Source: Rhodocyclaceae bacterium UBA5602
Lineage (GTDB): Bacteria > Pseudomonadota > Gammaproteobacteria > Burkholderiales > Rhodocyclaceae
DNA: 49,916 nucleotides
Direction: 5' to 3'
NCBI GenBank assembly: GCA_002424865.1
Contig: DILC01000077.1
Span: forward strand, 34,921 to 84,836
Positions 17,528-27,781 of the stretch are shown piece by piece. Each line of letters opens with the position of its first letter. Position 1 is the stretch's first letter. The notes beneath the pieces were generated by a model. The model did no database searches. It was not told where the DNA came from and saw only the letters and a program-made list of their open reading frames with translations. A program made the position numbers and the translations under genes.

Positions 17528-18763
17528 TTATTTGCCGGCAACACCGCCAGAGAACTCGGCAAAAGCGGCGGGCAACAAGGCATGCTGCAAGCTGCGTTGC
17601 GAGAAAATGAACCGGCCATCGCACACGAAACCCAATTCAGGCCAATCCACCGCATTCAGCAAGGCCGCGAGCCGCCCCATTTGCCTGGGCAAAATATCGC
17701 GCCGCCGTGGAAACAAGGCCAGCACGGCACCATCGTAATTGCGGCAAGGATGCAAAAAGAAAGGTTGCGGATTGCGCGTGCGGCCATTCACATAAATGCG
17801 CGGCGCATCCGAGACGTGGTGTCGCCGCCCCCATTGCCACCAGTTTGACTCATCAAAAGGAATCACGCGCCGCCGCAACAGCCTCGTCTTGAATGTTTCA
17901 AGGTAAGCCATGAGCGCAGTATTTTCCATGGCATCGTTGGCGTTTTCAAGAAAAACCATCCGCCGCGTCTGGCCGGTGCGCTCTGTCTTTGAATAGACAA
18001 AATCTGCATTGCCCAGCATTGGATGGTTAAAAATTTCATCCGCACCGGACACCGCGCCGACTTTAACCGTGAACACATTACTTAATGGCACGCTGTAATC
18101 GTTGCGCGGGAACATCAGTTGGCCATGTGCTAAGACCATGCGTCGGCCATCATTCAACTGATGGCTCAGATTGTCTTTTTCAAACCGCCAAATCGCACAA
18201 TTGGGCGTAGCGCCGTTAAAAATCATGGCATCGCCCAAATCGTCAAAATCAGTGATCGTGCCCTGGGAGAACAACCAGGCATTAAGCCTGGCAGCCCCGG
18301 TGGCTTTTAAAAAATCCCTGGGCGTAATAAAAATCAGCTCGCCACCGGGCGCCAAATGGCGCACGGATTTTTCGATGAAGTGCAAATACAAATTGGCATG
18401 GCCATCGAGCAAGCCCGAACGCAGGGAATCCAAATGCCGCCGAGTGGCGGGCAAAATGTTGCGCGCCGCCACATAGGGCGGATTGCCAATGATGGTGGCA
18501 AATCGCTCGCGTGGCGGATAGGCAAAAAAGTCGCTATTGATTGCCCCGGGCGGGCAATGTCCGGCATCGAGCTCCAGGGCGACGCAATCCGGGATCTGCG
18601 CAGAAAACGCACCATCACCGCACGATGGCTCCAAAACCCGGCCTGTGTTTTTACGCAATGCCAGCATGCGCTGAACAATGGCTACGGGCGTGAATACCTG
18701 GCCCAAGACATCCACATTGTAAAAAGGCAAGGATTTGGACGCGGCTGTCTCTGCCAATGTCAA
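17528..18763 (-). CDS. Orphan adenine-specific DNA methyltransferase (NPPY type)
   Basis: The 411-residue protein has SAM motif I LEPSCGDGAF at 44-53 and the catalytic motif IV NPPY at 94-97, typical of N6-adenine methyltransferases. The N-terminal GQVFTPVAIVQRML is found in Eco57I/TaqI-like gamma-class enzymes. The C-terminal part, with a WWQWGRRHH region and a DAPRIYVNGRTR region, would be the target-recognition domain. No restriction endonuclease gene adjoins it, so it is an orphan or regulatory methyltransferase, or acts on RNA. The recognition site cannot be told from the sequence. Confidence 0.8.
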   Translation of the reverse strand: MTLAETAASKSLPFYNVDVLGQVFTPVAIVQRMLALRKNTGRVLEPSCGDGAFSAQIPDCVALELDAGHCPPGAINSDFFAYPPRERFATIIGNPPYVAARNILPATRRHLDSLRSGLLDGHANLYLHFIEKSVRHLAPGGELIFITPRDFLKATGAARLNAWLFSQGTITDFDDLGDAMIFNGATPNCAIWRFEKDNLSHQLNDGRRMVLAHGQLMFPRNDYSVPLSNVFTVKVGAVSGADEIFNHPMLGNADFVYSKTERTGQTRRMVFLENANDAMENTALMAYLETFKTRLLRRRVIPFDESNWWQWGRRHHVSDAPRIYVNGRTRNPQPFFLHPCRNYDGAVLALFPRRRDILPRQMGRLAALLNAVDWPELGFVCDGRFIFSQRSLQHALLPAAFAEFSGGVAGK

Positions 18764-18827
18764 ACCAAACGGATAGAAAATAAAACGCGCTGGATAGAAC
18801 GCACGAATTTAAAAAACGGAAACCTGA

Positions 18828-19163
18828 TCAAAACGTTTTAATGACCCACATCGGCACGCTTAACCGCTCCCCGCCAATGGCATCATTGCGCACCCAGCTG
18901 CCATCGCCGCGCTGATCGATCAGGTAGTACGGCACGCCGTGCGCTGGGGTGACTTTCACCATATACAGTTTGCCATTCATGCGGTATTCCTCCATCCTGT
19001 TTTCACCGTCCTGGCGGATGGTGACTTGGGGCTCAACCGCCTCATCGACCACGCCGGCAGGGGGAGGGGGTGGTTCTGGCAGGGGTTCTAGCTTGGGCGG
19101 TGGCGTTTGCGCCATGGCGGAGATCGTCCAGATTGAACAGAGAAGCATTAAAAATCGGCGCAT
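18828..19163 (-). CDS. DUF2782 family secreted protein
   Basis: The 111-residue protein has a signal peptide (hydrophobic core about 4-17, cleavage probably after AMA at 16-18) and a proline-rich linker (residues about 21-36). A small folded part follows, with VTIRQDGENRMEEYRMNGKLYMVKV and PYYLIDQRGDGSW marked by their ends. It matches the DUF2782 family, which is often found next to polA in betaproteobacteria. The function is unknown. It would act in the periplasm. Confidence 0.82.
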   Translation of the reverse strand: MRRFLMLLCSIWTISAMAQTPPPKLEPLPEPPPPPAGVVDEAVEPQVTIRQDGENRMEEYRMNGKLYMVKVTPAHGVPYYLIDQRGDGSWVRNDAIGGERLSVPMWVIKTF

Positions 19164-19250
19164 GATGGTTTCCTTGAAGAAGGCTTTGGCAAAGCGTGGC
19201 GGCGGGGCTGATAAATTCGATTCAAACCGCGAAAAGTGCGGTTGAGTTTA

Positions 19251-19982
19251 TCAAAGGTTCAGCAAGAGCTCATGTTCTTCCGGCAAATTGGCAAAACCAC
19301 GGGCTTCGTAATGATCGAAAATCGCGTCCACAATCTGCTGGGGATCATCAATTACCTGGACCAGCTTCATATCCTCGGCATTGATCATTCCGTCTGTTAC
19401 CAGACGATTGCGCAACCAGTCCAACAGCCCTGCCCAAAATTCGCTGCCCACCAGAATAATTGGAATCCTCGGGCTTTTGCCGGTCTGGATCAGGGTCATC
19501 GCTTCGAGCAATTCGTCCAGGGTGCCAAATCCGCCGGGCATGACCACATAAGCCGTAGCGACTTTCACGAACATGTATTTGCGCGCGAAAAAATGGCGGA
19601 AACTTTGCGAAATGTCCTGGTAATGATTCGGCTTTTGCTCATGCGGCAACTGGATATTCAGCCCGACGGACAAACTCTTGCCCACAAAAGCGCCCTTGTT
19701 GGCCGCTTCCATCACCCCCGGGCCTCCGCCTGACACCACAGAGAATCCCGCATCAGACAACATGCGCGCAATCCTTTCCGTTTGCTGATAAATCGCGGAA
19801 CCCGGCAGCGTGCGTGCGCTGCCAAAGATCGACACAGCAGGCCGCACGGTCGCCAAGCGTTCTGTCGCCTCGACAAACTCTGCCATAATGCCAAACACCC
19901 GCCACGCCTCACGCGCACTGCTGCTGCCTTGCGCCGTGGGGGCCAATTCAAAGCCTTCCGGCAATTTGTTTTTTGCGCTCAC
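19251..19982 (-). CDS. LOG family protein (cytokinin riboside 5'-monophosphate phosphoribohydrolase-like)
   Basis: The 243-residue protein has a Rossmann fold with VSIFGSAR near 50, SGGGPGVMEAANKGA near 84 and the LOG signature PGGFGTLDE at 149-157. Relatives release the base from nucleoside monophosphates, but the physiological role in most bacteria is unclear. The start codon is GTG at 19982, only 11 bp from the polA ATG on the other strand. The N-terminal extension REAWRVFGIMAEFVE looks conserved in betaproteobacterial homologues, which supports a start this far upstream. Confidence 0.88.
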   Translation of the reverse strand: MSAKNKLPEGFELAPTAQGSSSAREAWRVFGIMAEFVEATERLATVRPAVSIFGSARTLPGSAIYQQTERIARMLSDAGFSVVSGGGPGVMEAANKGAFVGKSLSVGLNIQLPHEQKPNHYQDISQSFRHFFARKYMFVKVATAYVVMPGGFGTLDELLEAMTLIQTGKSPRIPIILVGSEFWAGLLDWLRNRLVTDGMINAEDMKLVQVIDDPQQIVDAIFDHYEARGFANLPEEHELLLNL

Positions 19983-19993
19983 TTCTGTTCTCC

Positions 19994-22750
19994 ATGCCTA
20001 CCTTATTACTGATTGACGGCTCGTCCTACCTTTACCGCGCCTTTCATGCGCTGCCCGATTTGCGCAACCAAGCCAACGAACCCACCGGCGCGATTCGCGG
20101 TGTGCTGTCGATGCTGCGTGTTTTGGAGGCCGACTATAAGGCAGATTATCGCGCCGTGGTGTTTGATGCCAAAGGTAAAACCTTTCGCGAGGACTGGTAT
20201 CCCGAATACAAGGCGCATCGCCCGTCCATGCCGGAAGATTTAGCGGCGCAGATTCCGCTCTTGCATGAGTGCATTCGTGCCGCAGGCTGGCCGCTGGTCA
20301 TGATCGCCGGCGTAGAAGCGGATGATGTGATCGGCACGCTCTCCCACGCGGCCACCCAAGCCGGGATTGACTGCGTGATTTCCACAGGTGACAAAGACTT
20401 GGCGCAGTTGGTGAATAGCCATGTCACCTTGATCAACACCATGAGCAATGAGCGCCTGGATGAAGCGGGCGTGCTGGCAAAATTCGGCGTGCCAGCGGGT
20501 CGCATGGTGGATTATTTAGCGCTCATGGGCGACACCGTGGATGGCGTGCCGGGGGTGAATAAAGTCGGCCCCAAGACGGCGGTGAAATGGCTCACGCAAT
20601 ACGGCTCGCTGGACGGCGTGGTCGCACACGCGCAGGAGATTGGTGGCGTGGTCGGGGAAAACCTGCGCCAGCATCTGGATTTTTTACCGCTCGGCAAAAA
20701 ACTCGTCACCGTCGTCTGCGACCTGGATTTACCCATATCCATCCCTGAACTCACGCCGCAAACGCCGGATAACGAAAAGCTCACCGAATTATTCACGCGG
20801 CTGGAATTCAAAAGCTGGTTAAAGGAATTGGCCACACCCCGTTTGCCTGCGGCGGACAACCGCCCTGCCCAAGGGGACTTGCTGCGCGCCGTCCCGCCAG
20901 CGCCGACTATTTCCGCCGCGATGGCTGAACCCGACCGCAGCGGCTACTTGTGCGTCACCAATGCCGCCGGGCTTGACGCCTGGCTTGCCCGCCTGAACCG
21001 TGCGGAGCTCGTGGCGCTCGATACCGAAACCACGAGCCTGATGCCCATGCAAGCCCAGCTCGTGGGCATCTCGTTTGCATTTGCCGAGGGCGACAAAATC
21101 CACGCCGCCTACCTGCCCCTTGGCCACAATTACGCCGGGGTGCCCGCGCAATTGCCATTGGCTGACACGCTGGAAAAACTGCGCCCTTGGCTGGCCTCGT
21201 CCCAGCACCGCAAACTGGGCCAGCACCTCAAATACGACCAGCATATTTTCGCCAACCATGGCATCCAGCTGGCCGGCATTGTGGATGACACCTTGCTTCA
21301 ATCCTACGTGCTGGAGTCCGGCAAACCGCATGACCTGGGCTCGCTCGCCGCGCGGCATTGCGGACTGAAAACATTGAGTTACGATGAGCTCACCGGCAAG
21401 GGCGCCGCGCGCATTTCTTTCGCCCAAGTGGCTATCGACCGCGCCACGGAGTACGCAGCAGAAGACGCCGATGTGACCTTGCGCGTACACCAAACCCTGC
21501 GCCCGCAACTGGACGCCGAACCGCGCTTGGCCAATTTGTACGACACCCTGGAGCTGCCCGTGGCTGGGGTATTGTTTCGCATCGAACGCAACGGCGTGCT
21601 GATTGACGCGGCCGCCCTCACCCAGCAAAGCCACGAATTAGGCCGCAAAATGCAGGTACTGGAAACAGAGGCGCATGCGCTGGCGGGCCAGCCATTCAAC
21701 CTCAACTCGCCCAAGCAACTCGCGGAAATCCTGTTCACCCAGCAAGGCCTGCCGGTGGTGAAAAAAACGCCATCGGGCGGCCCATCGACGGATGAAGAAG
21801 TGCTGGAAAAACTCGCCGAAGATTATCCCCTGCCGAAAAAAATTCTCGACTACCGCAGCCTGGCCAAGCTAAAAAACACCTACACCGACAAGCTCCCCCA
21901 GATGGTCGAGCGCACGACCGGCCGCGTGCACACCAGCTTTTCGCAAGCGGTCGCCGTCACCGGACGGCTCGCTTCATCCGAGCCCAATTTGCAAAACATC
22001 CCTGTGCGCACCGCAGAAGGGCGGCGCATTCGTTCGGCCTTCATTGCCGCACCTGGCCGCCGTATCGTCAGCGCCGACTATTCTCAGGTCGAGCTGCGCA
22101 TCATGGCGCATTTGTCGCATGACGAACGGCTATTGCAAGCCTTTGCCCAAGGCGAAGACGTGCACCGCGCCACCGCCGCCGAAGTGTTTGGTGTCACGCC
22201 GCTGGAAGTGGGCAACGAGCAACGCCGCGCCGCCAAAGCCATTAATTTCGGCCTGATCTACGGCATGAGCGCCTTTGGCCTGGCGCGCGACCTGAAAATC
22301 GAACGCAGCGCCGCGCAAGCGTATATGGACCGCTATTTCGCCCGCTATCCGGACGTGGCGCGTTACATGGAAGAAACCCGCGCTGCCGCACGCCGCCAAG
22401 GTTATGTTGAAACGGTTTTTGGCCGCCGCTTGTGGCTGCCGGAAATCCACGCATCCAACGCCGCCCGCCGCCAGGGCGCAGAACGCGCGGCCATCAACGC
22501 ACCGATGCAAGGCACAGCGGCTGACTTGATCAAACGCGCCATGCTGGCCGTGCAAAACTGGCTGGATGAGAAAAAAATGCGCACCTTATTGATCCTGCAA
22601 GTGCATGACGAACTGGTGCTGGAAGTGCCGGAAGAAGAACTCACCCTGGTGAAGGAAACCCTGCCGCGCCTGATGTGCCATGTCGCCGACCTGGCCGTGC
22701 CGCTCGTCGTCGACATCGGCGTAGGCGCCAACTGGGATGAAGCACATTGA
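19994..22750 (+). CDS. polA: DNA polymerase I
   Basis: The 918-residue protein has all three Pol I domains. The 5' nuclease domain (1 to about 290) opens with LLLIDGSSYLYRAFHAL and has VEADDVIGTL and GDKDLAQL. The 3'-5' exonuclease domain (about 320-510) keeps LDTETTSL, LKYDQHIF and YAAEDADVTL, so proofreading looks intact. The polymerase domain carries SADYSQVELR near 692 and HDELVLEVP near 880. An upstream TTG start is in frame, but the ATG at 19994 gives the usual MPTLLLIDG. A dispersed repeat encodes RAVPPAPTISA in the linker after the 5' nuclease domain (about residues 297-308). The stop overlaps the next gene by 14 bp. Confidence 0.97.
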   Translation: MPTLLLIDGSSYLYRAFHALPDLRNQANEPTGAIRGVLSMLRVLEADYKADYRAVVFDAKGKTFREDWYPEYKAHRPSMPEDLAAQIPLLHECIRAAGWPLVMIAGVEADDVIGTLSHAATQAGIDCVISTGDKDLAQLVNSHVTLINTMSNERLDEAGVLAKFGVPAGRMVDYLALMGDTVDGVPGVNKVGPKTAVKWLTQYGSLDGVVAHAQEIGGVVGENLRQHLDFLPLGKKLVTVVCDLDLPISIPELTPQTPDNEKLTELFTRLEFKSWLKELATPRLPAADNRPAQGDLLRAVPPAPTISAAMAEPDRSGYLCVTNAAGLDAWLARLNRAELVALDTETTSLMPMQAQLVGISFAFAEGDKIHAAYLPLGHNYAGVPAQLPLADTLEKLRPWLASSQHRKLGQHLKYDQHIFANHGIQLAGIVDDTLLQSYVLESGKPHDLGSLAARHCGLKTLSYDELTGKGAARISFAQVAIDRATEYAAEDADVTLRVHQTLRPQLDAEPRLANLYDTLELPVAGVLFRIERNGVLIDAAALTQQSHELGRKMQVLETEAHALAGQPFNLNSPKQLAEILFTQQGLPVVKKTPSGGPSTDEEVLEKLAEDYPLPKKILDYRSLAKLKNTYTDKLPQMVERTTGRVHTSFSQAVAVTGRLASSEPNLQNIPVRTAEGRRIRSAFIAAPGRRIVSADYSQVELRIMAHLSHDERLLQAFAQGEDVHRATAAEVFGVTPLEVGNEQRRAAKAINFGLIYGMSAFGLARDLKIERSAAQAYMDRYFARYPDVARYMEETRAAARRQGYVETVFGRRLWLPEIHASNAARRQGAERAAINAPMQGTAADLIKRAMLAVQNWLDEKKMRTLLILQVHDELVLEVPEEELTLVKETLPRLMCHVADLAVPLVVDIGVGANWDEAH
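20888..20912 (+). repeat. Dispersed CAGCGCCGACTTT repeat, copy D (inside polA)
   Basis: GCCGTCCCGC is followed by CAGCGCCGACTAT and a T-run, preceded by CAAGGGGACT as in copy A. It encodes AVPPAPTI in the flexible linker between two polA domains, as expected for an in-frame repeat insertion. Confidence 0.8.
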
Positions 22751-23930
22751 GCCGGCTTGCACCGACCACGAAACCCGCGCCACTCCAGTGAAGCCCCCCC
22801 GCCGCATCCTGCTGGTCTGCCCGCAACGCATTGGTGATGTACTCCTGGCCACGCCGCTTGCCCATTCATTAAAGCTTGCCTGGCCGGATGCCCAGGTGGA
22901 TATGCTGGTGTTTGCCGACACCCAAGGCGTGATCGAAGGCAATGCGGACATCGCCACGATCATCCCCGTCCCGCGCCGTGCCCGCTGGCGGGAACAGCTC
23001 ATGCAAGCGCGCCGCTTATGGCGAAAATATGACATTGCCCTATCCCCCATCCCCACCGACCGCGCACGCCTGTATTGCTGGGCAGCCGCGCGCCGCCGCT
23101 ACGGCATGCGGCCGACACGCGGACAAGGCCTGGCCAAACAGATATTGCCCTGGCTGTTGCTGAACCAAACCCTGGTGTTCGATGATCTCGACACGCACAC
23201 CGTGGCCATGGGTTTGCGGCTCACCGCGTTGCTGGGCATACCGCCCAGCTTTACCGTTATCCCCCCTTCAGTCCCCGCCACGCAGGCAGCTGAAAAATCT
23301 GCCTTATCCGCTGTCTTCGCCAAAGCGACGCCTTATGTCGTCCTTCATCCCTACCCCAAGTTCGCCTACAAAATGTGGACGCACGCGGCGTGGGTTTCCC
23401 TTGCCCGCTGGTGCGCAGGCCTTGGCCTGCGCGTCATATTCACGGGTGGGCCGGATGCGGACGAATGCGCCTATGTGAAAGGGATAGTGTCAGACCCAGC
23501 GGCCAGCTTGCCGGGCGATGCCGTTAGCGATATCGTCAATCTCGCAGGCACGTTATCGCTCGCCCAAACCGCACAACTCATTCGCGGCGCGACACTTTAT
23601 GTTGGCCCGGATACCGCCGTCACGCATATTGCAGCGGCCACCGGCACGCCGACCATCGCCCTGTTCGGCCCATCCAACCCAGTCAAATGGGGGCCGTTGC
23701 CGCACGGCTGGAAGCAATTTGCCAGCCCCTGGCGACGCGTCGGCAGCGCGCGCCAAGGGAATGTCCATCTGGTTCAAGGACAAGCGGCTTGCGTACCCTG
23801 CCTGCTGGAAGGCTGCGGGCGCCAGGTTGAGAGCACCAGTGACTGCCTGCAACACCTGCCCGTCGCGGCGGTTATCACCGCTGCCCAGGCATTCCTGAAC
23901 GGCAGGCAAGTTAACCATCCGTCATGCTGA
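22737..23930 (+). CDS. Glycosyltransferase family 9 (heptosyltransferase-like)
   Basis: The 397-residue protein resembles GT9 LPS heptosyltransferases. ILLVCPQRIGDVLLATPLAHSL (residues about 24-45, given by its ends ILL and HSL) is the family's N-terminal motif. The C-terminal nucleotide-sugar domain has YVGPDTAVTHIAAATGTPTIALFGPSNP, marked by PDTAVTHIAAA near 283. A cysteine pair in ACVPCLLEGCGR follows. It would act on the cytoplasmic side in LPS core or glycan assembly. Its start overlaps the end of polA by 14 bp; alternative starts would shorten a hydrophilic N-terminus of about 20 residues. The acceptor is not known. Confidence 0.85.
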   Translation: MKHIEPACTDHETRATPVKPPRRILLVCPQRIGDVLLATPLAHSLKLAWPDAQVDMLVFADTQGVIEGNADIATIIPVPRRARWREQLMQARRLWRKYDIALSPIPTDRARLYCWAAARRRYGMRPTRGQGLAKQILPWLLLNQTLVFDDLDTHTVAMGLRLTALLGIPPSFTVIPPSVPATQAAEKSALSAVFAKATPYVVLHPYPKFAYKMWTHAAWVSLARWCAGLGLRVIFTGGPDADECAYVKGIVSDPAASLPGDAVSDIVNLAGTLSLAQTAQLIRGATLYVGPDTAVTHIAAATGTPTIALFGPSNPVKWGPLPHGWKQFASPWRRVGSARQGNVHLVQGQAACVPCLLEGCGRQVESTSDCLQHLPVAAVITAAQAFLNGRQVNHPSC

Positions 23931-23998
23931 GCATGCGCGCCTAAAAACAACCTCGCCCTCGCTATAATTTCGGCTCCCCGCTTGCCATACATTCCATC

Positions 23999-24925
23999 AT
24001 GCCCAAACTCTATATCGACGAATTCGTCGGCATCTCCAACCGGCTGGAAGTTTTACCTTTAGCCTTTGCCATCCGCGCGGCTTACGGGCATGACATTATT
24101 CTCGACTGGCATGAGCTGGATTCCTTTTCGGTGGACGACACCACACGCGGCAAGGTGCGCCTCCTCGCGCGCATGGGCGCGTTGCGGGTGCGCGACTGCG
24201 ATGCCGCCTTGTTTGCCACCTTGGGCGATAAAAAAATCATTCTGCGCTCGCTCGATGGCCCCAGTGAAATCCTTGACCCAATCTATCTTGCGACCGCCGC
24301 CAAAGTGCATCTCGCACCGCATTTGGTGACCGCCGTGCGCGGCCTGTTCAACGCCATGGAAGGCCGTCCGGTCGTTGGCGTGCATATCCGGCAAGGCGAT
24401 TACCAGCTGGTCAGCGAAGCGCGCTATGACATCAGCAAGGAGTGGCCTGCCGTGCCCGTGTGGTGGTACGAAAAAACCATGGCAGCCATCACCAGGAAGC
24501 AACCCGATGCGTGCTTTTTCCTCTCCTGCACGGGCGACCCGGCCGCTTTTCAAAAAATCCATGAGCGCTTTGATGTGTTTACCCTCGACGCGCCCTCAAG
24601 TTACGATTACAAGGGAGACGACCACCGCTCCAGCGTCAATCCCGTGGCCGATTTATTTGCCCTGGCCTGTTGCCCAACCATCCTCGCCACGCCGATTTCC
24701 GGCTATTCGCACTGGGCTGCCAATGCGCTGGGGCGTCCCAGCGCCTGCATTGTGCCGCTGCCTGGCGCAACGCCTGAGCAACCCAGCGCAGGCGTTGTCC
24801 GCCTGTATGGCCGGCGCCTCCCCGTCTGGCGGGCGGCGGGGCGCACAGGCTCGGATACCTTGCCATTAAACGAAAACCTGGATGGCATAGACTTCACGCC
24901 CAGCGCGCATACCGATTGGCTGTAA
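23999..24925 (+). CDS. Fucosyltransferase-like glycosyltransferase (GT11-like)
   Basis: The 308-residue protein has VVGVHIRQGDYQL near 125-137, close to the HxRxxDY donor-binding motif of alpha-1,2-fucosyltransferases and related enzymes. The N-terminus (FVGISNRLEVLPLAFAIRAAYG) has the look of a fucosyltransferase-like Rossmann start. ATPISGYSHWAAN near 235 resembles the family's C-terminal Ser-rich loop. It lies between a GT9 and a GT4 gene, so a role in surface glycan synthesis is likely. The sugar donor is not established. The residue order is clear but identity to described enzymes seems low. Confidence 0.65.
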   Translation: MPKLYIDEFVGISNRLEVLPLAFAIRAAYGHDIILDWHELDSFSVDDTTRGKVRLLARMGALRVRDCDAALFATLGDKKIILRSLDGPSEILDPIYLATAAKVHLAPHLVTAVRGLFNAMEGRPVVGVHIRQGDYQLVSEARYDISKEWPAVPVWWYEKTMAAITRKQPDACFFLSCTGDPAAFQKIHERFDVFTLDAPSSYDYKGDDHRSSVNPVADLFALACCPTILATPISGYSHWAANALGRPSACIVPLPGATPEQPSAGVVRLYGRRLPVWRAAGRTGSDTLPLNENLDGIDFTPSAHTDWL

Positions 24926-24957
24926 GCCCCGCCAAAATCCCGTTTTTACATCACGCC

Positions 24958-26079
24958 ATGATCCAGCGCATTTTATTTACCGAGAGCTCACCCAATCTCG
25001 GCGGGCAGGAGTTGCAACTCCTGCAGCAGATGAGCGAGCTCACCGCGCACGGCGTAGCTGTCCATCTGCTGTGCCGCGGCAACAGCCGCATCGGCGGGCT
25101 GGCACGGACGCGCGGCCTGCCGACCACCGCCGTGCCCTTCCGCAACAGCCTGCATCTGCCCAGCATCGCCGCCGTTGCGCGGGTGGTGCGCAGCTGGCAG
25201 CCCGATGCCGTCATCTGCCATAGCGGCCACGATGCGAACACGTGTGCGTTTGCCGTGCGCATCGTAAAACTCATGCACCGCAAACGCCAGCAACCCTGCC
25301 TGATCCGCATGCGCACCTATCAGGCGGGCGTGCCGCATGCCTGGACATACAACCTGTTCTCTGACCTGACTTTCGTGCCCAGCGCAGAAATGCGCCGCCA
25401 GTTGCTGGCCAATCCGCGTATCCGTCCAGGCCGCATTCGCGTGTTGTATCCAGGCTTCCTGTTCGAGCAAATCGAACGCGATGCCGCAACCATCCTGCCA
25501 CCCCCCCTCGCCACGTGGCTAAACCAGCATCCCGGCCCATTACTGGTGCACGCGGCTATGCTGCGGGCAGAAAAAGGGCATGACGTGCTGCTGGCAGCCT
25601 TAGCCCAACTCGTCAAAAAATTCCCCTCGCTACGCTATGTGATCGCGGGCGAAGGGGAACGCAGGGACGAGTTAACACGCGCCATCGCTACGCAGGGATT
25701 AGGCGAGCACGTTTATCTTGCCGGCCTCGTGCCCCACACTGCCGCCCTGTACCGGCGCGCAACCCTGGTCGTGCAACCCTCCCTGTACGAACCGCTTGGC
25801 ATGTCGCAAAGCGAAGCGCTCTCGCTTGGCATTCCAGTGGTCGCCAGCAGAACCGGTGGCATTCCGGAAACCATCACGCATGCGCACACCGGCCTGCTTG
25901 CCACCCCGGGCGATGTGAACTCATGGGTCAGCGCCCTGGATTGGGCATTGGAACACCCCGAAGATATGCAGCAAATGGCACTGCGGGGACGCGATTTTGT
26001 CCGCTCGCAATTTCCCATGGCGAAAAATATAAAACAATTATTGACAGCCATCTCGACGTTAACAAGCCTGGACAAATAG
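24958..26079 (+). CDS. Glycosyltransferase family 4
   Basis: The 373-residue GT-B protein begins with ILFTESSPNLGGQELQ, the usual N-terminal glycine loop of GT4. The C-terminal domain has HAAMLRAEKGHDVLLAAL, VIAGEGERRDEL and the donor-binding QPSLYEPLGMSQSEALSLGIPVVAS (ends QPS and VAS), with the EX7E pattern around E-P-L-G-M-S-Q-S-E. I used the ATG at 24958; an earlier TTG is in frame. It follows the fucosyltransferase-like gene by 32 bp and ends this glycan cluster. Confidence 0.88.
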   Translation: MIQRILFTESSPNLGGQELQLLQQMSELTAHGVAVHLLCRGNSRIGGLARTRGLPTTAVPFRNSLHLPSIAAVARVVRSWQPDAVICHSGHDANTCAFAVRIVKLMHRKRQQPCLIRMRTYQAGVPHAWTYNLFSDLTFVPSAEMRRQLLANPRIRPGRIRVLYPGFLFEQIERDAATILPPPLATWLNQHPGPLLVHAAMLRAEKGHDVLLAALAQLVKKFPSLRYVIAGEGERRDELTRAIATQGLGEHVYLAGLVPHTAALYRRATLVVQPSLYEPLGMSQSEALSLGIPVVASRTGGIPETITHAHTGLLATPGDVNSWVSALDWALEHPEDMQQMALRGRDFVRSQFPMAKNIKQLLTAISTLTSLDK

Positions 26080-26127
26080 CTGCCTGCCCGCCCGACAGCC
26101 ATGCCTGATTTGCATGGCAGCGCTTGC

Positions 26128-26152
26128 AAAAAGTCGGCGCTGGCAACACGGC
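26128..26152 (-). repeat. Dispersed CAGCGCCGACTTT repeat, copy E (intergenic)
   Basis: On the minus strand GCCGTGTTGC precedes CAGCGCCGACTTTTT. It lies between the GT4 gene and guaB. The rest of the gap 26080-26251 shows a TATAAT hexamer at 26217-26222 that may belong to the guaB promoter, without a well-spaced -35. Confidence 0.8.
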
Positions 26153-26251
26153 GCACTGTATCAAGGCATTGGCCACGCATTGTCCATACATTGGCCTATC
26201 GGCTGGCCTCTACGTTTATAATGCCGTTTTGGTACTCTGGAACTACCTGCT

Positions 26252-27712
<1,461 letters not shown>

Positions 27713-27729
27713 TATTTCCCAACACATAC

Positions 27730-27764
27730 AGGCGGCCAAGCTTTCAGCCTTTGCCGCCTTTTTT
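27730..27764 (+). terminator. Rho-independent terminator between guaB and guaA
   Basis: AGGCGGC (27730-27736) pairs with GCCGCCT (27753-27759), followed by a run of T. It would end or attenuate the guaB transcript 17 bp before the guaA start, so the amount of guaA message may be set separately. Confidence 0.8.
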
Positions 27765-27781
27765 ATTTTCAGGCCCAGCCC

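Noticed and set aside
22059..22083. Tenth match to the dispersed repeat, inside polA.
   Set aside because: It encodes the conserved polymerase motif RRIVSADYSQ, so the match can be explained by protein sequence alone.
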